Of a stretch of DNA of 15,820 nucleotides, positions 13,760 through 15,820 are shown piece after piece. Origin of the DNA: MGOM01 sp035455265 (GTDB lineage Bacteria; Chloroflexota; Anaerolineae; Anaerolineales; E44-bin32); NCBI GenBank assembly GCA_035455265.1, contig DATIFK010000164.1, positions 1 through 15,820 on the forward strand, read 5' to 3'. Under the pieces are notes generated by a model, which did no database searches, was not told where the DNA came from, and worked only from the letters and a program-made list of their open reading frames with translations. The number at the start of each line of letters is the position of its first letter. Within the stretch, counting starts at the first letter, position 1. The position numbers and the translations under genes are program-made.

Positions 13760-15820
13760 GCTCGATCGGCCGCTCGGTTCGGCGATCCGACGCCCTTGGC
13801 AAGGTGACGGGAGCGACGCTCTTTCCCGGCGACATCGAGCGGCCGGGCATGGCGGCGATGAAGATTCTTTTCGCCGGCCGCCCGCACGCCATCATTCGAT
13901 CGATAGACACCGCCGCGGCCCGATCGCTCCCGGGCGTCGTGGCGGTCTTGACCGCCGCCGATGTCCCCGTCAACGAGTACGGGCTGATCTACCCGGATCA
14001 GCCGGTCCTGTGCGGCCCTGGGTCCTCGAAGCCCTTCGCCGACCGGGTGCGCTTCGTCGGTGATCAGGTCGCGCTCGTGGTGGCAGAGACGGAGGCGATC
14101 GCCGCCGAAGCGGTGCACCGAATCCGCGTGGAGTACGAAGACCTTCCGATCGTCACAGACCCCGAAGCCGCGATGAAACCCGGGTCGACCCTTCTCTTTC
14201 CGGATCGCGACAGCAACGTCTTCTGCCACTACCGCATCCGCAAGGGAGACGTTGACCAAGGGTTTGCCGGGGCCGACGTCGTGGTGGAAGCGGAGTACCA
14301 CACACCGTGGCAGGAACACGCCTTCCTCCAACCGGAAGCCGGCCTGGCCTACGTCGAGGACGGCATCATCACGGTCGAAGTGGCCGGTCAGTGGACCCAC
14401 GAGGACCAGGCGCAGATCGCGCACGCGCTCGGGCTGCCGAAGGATCGCATCCGCGTCATCTACTCGGCCATCGGCGGCGCCTTCGGCGGCCGTGAGGACA
14501 TGTCGGTCCAGATCGTGTTGGCCCTGGCCGCCTGGCGGTTGCACCAGCAGGGCATCGACCGCGCCGTGAAGATCATCTGGTCGCGCGACGAGTCGATCCT
14601 CGGCCACCACAAACGCCACCCGTTCATCCTGAAGGCCAAGTGGGGTGCGACGCGCGAAGGCAAAGTGGTGGCGGCCGAGGTGGACGTGATTCAGGACGGC
14701 GGTGCGTACGCGTACACCTCGACCAAAGTCCTCGGCAACGCCACGTTGATGTGCACCGGTCCCTACGAGATCCCCCATGTCAAGGTGGACGCCTATTCGG
14801 TCTACACCAACAACATTCCCGGCGGGGCCTTTCGCGGGTTCGGCGGCCCGCAGGGAGCGTTCGCGGCCGAATCCCAGATGAACAAGCTGGCCGAAGCGCT
14901 GCGGATGGACCCGGTCGAGATTCGCATGCGCAACGTGCTGACCGAAGGTGCGCTGCTTTCCGTCGGGACTCCGCTCCCCCAAGGTGTGAGCATCGGCCGG
15001 GTGATCGAAACGTGTGCCCAGGCGGCGGGCTGGCAGCGGACGGCCAAAGGCTGGACGCGCCCGGCCCAGTCCTCGCTCGGTTCAGCGGTGGCGCCGGCCT
15101 CGAGCCGGGGCCTGGGCTTCGCGTGCGCCTTCAAGAATGTCGGGTTCTCCTTCGGCGCGCCGGAGAACGCCGCCGCGAAGGTTGTCTTGCAGGGCACCGG
15201 CGAGATCGAGCGTGTGGTAGTCCATCATGCCGGCGCGGACGTGGGTCAAGGCGCGCACACCGTCATGGCTCAGATGGCGGCCGAGGCTGTGGGGGTCCCC
15301 ATCGACAAGGTGGAGCTGGTCGTGTCCGATACGGCCACGACGGGCGACTCCGGCTCGGCGTCGGCCTCTCGGATGACCTTCATGGCTGGGAACTCGATTC
15401 GCGGGGCGGCGGAGCGCGCCCTCGAACGTTGGCGGATGGAGGATCGGCCGGCCGTGGGCACCTTCGAGTACCGGCCTCCGGAAACGACACCCTTGGATCC
15501 CCAGACCGGCAAGTCGGAGCCCAACTTCTCCTACGGCTATGTGGCGGAGGCCGTGATCGCCGAGGTCGACCGCGAGACAGGCCACATCCGGCTGGTGAAG
15601 GTCACCTGCGCCGACGACGTGGGCCGGGCGGTGAACCCTCAGCAAGTCCAGGGCCAGATCGAGGGCGCCGTGGTCCAGGCAGCCGGGTATGCCGTCCTCG
15701 AGAACTTCGTCCACCAGGGCGGCCTGGTTCAGACGCCGCACCTCTCCACCTACCTGATCCCGACGGTGCTGGATATCCCCGACCAGGTCGAGTCGCTGAT
15801 CCTGGAGTATGCCGATCCCA
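13756..15820 (+). CDS. Molybdopterin-binding subunit of a molybdenum hydroxylase (3'-truncated by window edge)
   Basis: The frame is open from ATG 13756 through the window end: 688 codons visible of the 750-800 usual. It belongs to the xanthine dehydrogenase/CoxL family of large subunits. Visible features are the N-terminal RSVRRSDALGKVTGATLFPGD, FVGDQVALVVAET, IGGAFGGRED (239-248), GGAFRGFGGPQG (356-367), the DVGQGAHTVM Moco-binding loop with Gln498, GDSGSASASRMTF (530-542) and DDVGRAVNPQQVQGQIEGA (620-638). The VGQG loop and SASASR segment resemble aldehyde- or N-heterocycle-oxidising members, and the CO dehydrogenase AYRCSFR motif is absent. The catalytic Glu of the GxKGVGE motif would fall just after the last visible residues (LEYADP), so it cannot be checked. 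GAGG at 13746-13749 precedes the ATG, which overlaps the upstream stop. Its electron partner is most likely the FAD-FeS fusion two genes before the 583-aa gene. Confidence 0.92.
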   Translation, partial: MSSIGRSVRRSDALGKVTGATLFPGDIERPGMAAMKILFAGRPHAIIRSIDTAAARSLPGVVAVLTAADVPVNEYGLIYPDQPVLCGPGSSKPFADRVRFVGDQVALVVAETEAIAAEAVHRIRVEYEDLPIVTDPEAAMKPGSTLLFPDRDSNVFCHYRIRKGDVDQGFAGADVVVEAEYHTPWQEHAFLQPEAGLAYVEDGIITVEVAGQWTHEDQAQIAHALGLPKDRIRVIYSAIGGAFGGREDMSVQIVLALAAWRLHQQGIDRAVKIIWSRDESILGHHKRHPFILKAKWGATREGKVVAAEVDVIQDGGAYAYTSTKVLGNATLMCTGPYEIPHVKVDAYSVYTNNIPGGAFRGFGGPQGAFAAESQMNKLAEALRMDPVEIRMRNVLTEGALLSVGTPLPQGVSIGRVIETCAQAAGWQRTAKGWTRPAQSSLGSAVAPASSRGLGFACAFKNVGFSFGAPENAAAKVVLQGTGEIERVVVHHAGADVGQGAHTVMAQMAAEAVGVPIDKVELVVSDTATTGDSGSASASRMTFMAGNSIRGAAERALERWRMEDRPAVGTFEYRPPETTPLDPQTGKSEPNFSYGYVAEAVIAEVDRETGHIRLVKVTCADDVGRAVNPQQVQGQIEGAVVQAAGYAVLENFVHQGGLVQTPHLSTYLIPTVLDIPDQVESLILEYADP

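Noticed and set aside
12293..14982. Long minus-strand open frames (475 and 444 residues) opposite the 583-aa gene and the last Mo subunit
   Set aside because: The 444-residue frame opposes a clear family protein; the 475-residue one opposes an overlapping, well-spaced operon gene and shows mirror composition with no motif.
10173..15820. Aerobic CO dehydrogenase (coxMSL)
   Set aside because: The order and families are similar, but the Mo subunit lacks the AYRCSFR active-site loop and has a VGQG loop and SASASR segment typical of other Mo hydroxylases.

Overview
The window is a GC-rich, densely packed bacterial chromosome segment. Every supported gene lies on the + strand, and many adjoin by ATGA stop/start overlaps. 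A bacterial F420 tail-assembly cluster, several Mo-hydroxylase operons and REP-like palindromes together suggest a Chloroflexota-type bacterium (Anaerolineae or Thermomicrobia-like). That assignment is inference from gene content, not a database match; an actinobacterium or another F420-making phylum is not excluded.

Region 1 (1-4785) is a coenzyme F420 block. It holds the 3' part of cofE (gamma-glutamyl ligase), a PPOX-class F420-binding protein, a stand-alone FbiB-C-like nitroreductase, cofD, cofC/fbiD, an LLM-class F420-dependent oxidoreductase and a PaaI-type hotdog thioesterase. The cofC, cofD, nitroreductase and cofE products could together turn Fo into polyglutamylated F420. The PPOX and LLM proteins are likely users of the cofactor. 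No Fo synthase (cofG/cofH) is present here.

Region 2 (4786-5042) is the only long gap. It carries a 132-bp palindromic element bounded by perfect 12-bp inverted repeats, with repeated GTCGAAGGGC units inside.

Region 3 (5043-8905) encodes a two-gene molybdenum hydroxylase: a separate FAD subunit followed by a 1007-aa protein with fused [2Fe-2S] and molybdopterin domains, the arrangement of E. coli ygfM-xdhD.

Region 4 (8870-9358) is a small cassette with a four-helix-bundle (S23/IVP-type) gene between inverted arrays of a degenerate heptamer (GTTATCA / TGATAAC). It sits exactly between the first Mo hydroxylase and xdhC, and its ends appear to encode the last residues of one and the first residues of the other.

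Region 5 (9337-15820) is a second Mo-hydroxylase operon: xdhC (Moco maturation), a FAD-[2Fe-2S] fusion, a small two-helix membrane protein, a 583-aa unrecognised protein whose C-terminal half carries nucleoside-phosphorylase-like motifs, and a separate Mo-binding subunit that runs off the window just before its expected catalytic glutamate. The two enzyme systems use opposite fusion arrangements side by side. The 583-aa protein, coupled by ATGA overlap to the Mo subunit, is the best candidate here for undescribed biology; it hints at, but does not prove, a nucleoside or purine link.
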